Assembly (NCBI GenBank): GCA_964496435.1
Contig: CAZBZP010000002.1
Coordinates: 124,001 to 188,000 of the forward strand
DNA: 64,000 nt
From: Berkiella sp964496435
Lineage (GTDB): Bacteria; Pseudomonadota; Gammaproteobacteria; Berkiellales; Berkiellaceae
Direction: 5' to 3'
Numbering within the stretch: the stretch's first letter is position 1; the number at the start of each line of letters is the position of its first letter. A program made the translations under genes and the position numbers. This document shows, in pieces, positions 62,911-64,000 of this stretch. The notes under the pieces were generated by a model. The model ran no database searches. It was not told the DNA's origin and worked only from the letters and a program-made list of their open reading frames with translations.

Positions 62911-64000
62911 ATGAGCACACAGCGACCAACCATACCTAAAAATGCTATTCGTGGGCCAGCTCTTACTTTTAAAGGGGATCCTTTCAAAGAGGGGCTTGAA
63001 AGCACGATGGTGTATGAATCAGATGCCATAGTCGCTTTTGCCGATGGTTATATTACGCATTTTGGTCCAGCTGATAAAATAAAATCACAATTACCACCTG
63101 ATATCGCTATTAAAAATTATGGGCCAGACTCACTCATTTCTGCCGGTTTCCTCGACAGCCATGTTCATTTTCCACAAACACCCATGATTGCTGCTTTTGG
63201 TGAGCAATTACTAGACTGGCTCAATAAATACACTTTCCCCACAGAGCGCAAATATAGTGATAAAGCCTTTGCAAGCTCTGTTGCCAAAGTATTTCTCGAG
63301 GAGTGCTTGAAGAACGGTATAACCACCAGCTGCGTTTATTGTACGGTATTTCCACAGTCTGTTGATGCGCTTTTTGAAGAAGCACAACGCTTAGGGATGA
63401 GGATAGCGGCCGGTAAAGTATTAATGAATCGCAATGCGCCTGATTATCTGCTTGATACCACCAAAACAGGTTATGACGATTCAAAGGCACTTATTAATAA
63501 GTGGCATGGCCGTGACCGATTAATGTATGCCATCACGCCTCGCTTTGCACCAACTTCAACCGCAGATCAGCTTGAATCGGCTGGTGCACTCTGGAAAGAA
63601 TACCCAGAGTGCTATATGCAAACGCACGTTTCTGAAAACAAAGGTGAAATAGCTTGGGTAAAAGAATTATTCCCGGATCGTAAAGGTTATCTTGATGTCT
63701 ATGATCATCACAAATTGTGCGGACCACGTGCTGTATTCGGACATGGCATCCATTTAGATGATGATGAAATGCAATGTATGCATCGCACGGGTTCTGCCAT
63801 TTCCCATTGTCCCACTTCAAACTTTTTCTTGGGCAGCGGATATTTCAACATTCACCGCGCTATGCAAAAGGATAGACCTGTGCGCGTAGGTTTAGGTACT
63901 GATTTAGGGGCAGGCACCTCATTTTCTATTTTATTAACCTTAAATGAAGCTTACAAGGCTGCACAGCTTAACAACAATAAATTAACTGCCGGTCATGCAT
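62911..64000 (+). CDS. guaD: Guanine deaminase, cut by the window end
   Basis: The frame is open from ATG 62911 (GAGGAGA upstream) to the last base, giving 363 residues of an expected ~430-450. It is an amidohydrolase: SAGFLDSHVHFPQTPMIAAF carries the metal-binding His-x-His and the guanine-deaminase-specific context, and MQTHVSENKGEI, FGHGIHL and HCPTSNFFLGSG follow in the correct order, as does the metal Asp in VGLGTDLGAG. It converts guanine to xanthine. The C-terminus is missing because of the window boundary only. Together with the adenine deaminase at 48.2 kb it suggests purine-base breakdown or salvage. Confidence 0.92.
   Translation, partial: MSTQRPTIPKNAIRGPALTFKGDPFKEGLESTMVYESDAIVAFADGYITHFGPADKIKSQLPPDIAIKNYGPDSLISAGFLDSHVHFPQTPMIAAFGEQLLDWLNKYTFPTERKYSDKAFASSVAKVFLEECLKNGITTSCVYCTVFPQSVDALFEEAQRLGMRIAAGKVLMNRNAPDYLLDTTKTGYDDSKALINKWHGRDRLMYAITPRFAPTSTADQLESAGALWKEYPECYMQTHVSENKGEIAWVKELFPDRKGYLDVYDHHKLCGPRAVFGHGIHLDDDEMQCMHRTGSAISHCPTSNFFLGSGYFNIHRAMQKDRPVRVGLGTDLGAGTSFSILLTLNEAYKAAQLNNNKLTAGHA

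Noticed and set aside
63221..63820. Two minus-strand frames near the right end
   Set aside because: They are antisense to the guanine deaminase gene, which is open to the window end with all catalytic motifs.
58546..64000. tRNA-Arg 3' end as an attachment site with a second copy downstream
   Set aside because: No second copy of the tRNA 3' end and no integrase is visible up to 64 kb.

Overview
The window reads as a chromosomal segment of an AT-rich gammaproteobacterium, most likely of the Legionellales or a related host-associated lineage. Three housekeeping blocks have standard gammaproteobacterial order: ffs-dnaX-ybaB-recR-htpG (about 20.3-25.2 kb), minC-minD-minE (40-41.9 kb) and mutS / recA-recX-alaS-lysC-csrA-tRNA-Ser(GCU)-tRNA-Arg(ACG) (49.3-58.6 kb). 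Mixed among them are long proteins without recognised families, an ankyrin-type protein, a Fic protein and a nucleotidyltransferase with a huge helical N-terminus. That mixture is typical of genomes that encode many host-directed proteins. The lineage call is an inference from gene content; no rRNA is present.

Layout. 0-3.5 kb: a possibly 5'-truncated membrane protein and two unrecognised proteins. 3.6-12.9 kb: a surface-glycan locus in two divergent operons. The leftward operon encodes a carbamoyltransferase, an SxtJ-like protein, a 50-residue DUF5989-like protein, an SGNH hydrolase and a methyltransferase. The rightward operon encodes a methyltransferase, three glycosyltransferases and an NAD-dependent epimerase, most of them overlapping. 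12.9-19.1 kb: an ankyrin-like protein, a poly(A)-polymerase-like gene broken by a 100-N assembly gap inside a 15-bp repeat array, a histone-H1-like basic protein and a small membrane protein. 19.2-25.2 kb: a glycosyltransferase, the SRP RNA, dnaX-ybaB-recR and htpG.

25.2-33 kb: an exported amidase and two ~930-980-residue unrecognised proteins. The second carries an atypical kinase-like catalytic signature. 33-40 kb: an arylamine N-acetyltransferase, an APC permease, a saccharopine-dehydrogenase-like / semialdehyde-dehydrogenase pair and fadD. 40-48 kb: minCDE, a TIGR03503-like membrane protein, fadE and a DUF945 protein. 48-58.6 kb: adenine deaminase, mutS and the recA-csrA block with its tRNAs. 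58.7-64 kb: NADAR, GNAT, Fic and AraC/GyrI-like genes, and a guanine deaminase cut by the window end.

How the parts connect. The glycan locus probably builds and decorates (carbamoylates, methylates) a surface polysaccharide. fadD and fadE cover fatty-acid activation and the first beta-oxidation step. The saccharopine-type pair beside an amino-acid antiporter suggests lysine/2-aminoadipate metabolism. Adenine and guanine deaminases suggest purine-base salvage or catabolism. The most interesting items are the kinase-like long protein, the repeat-spanning nucleotidyltransferase, the symmetric operator-like array upstream of fic, and a palindromic repeat that appears to supply the translation start of recX.
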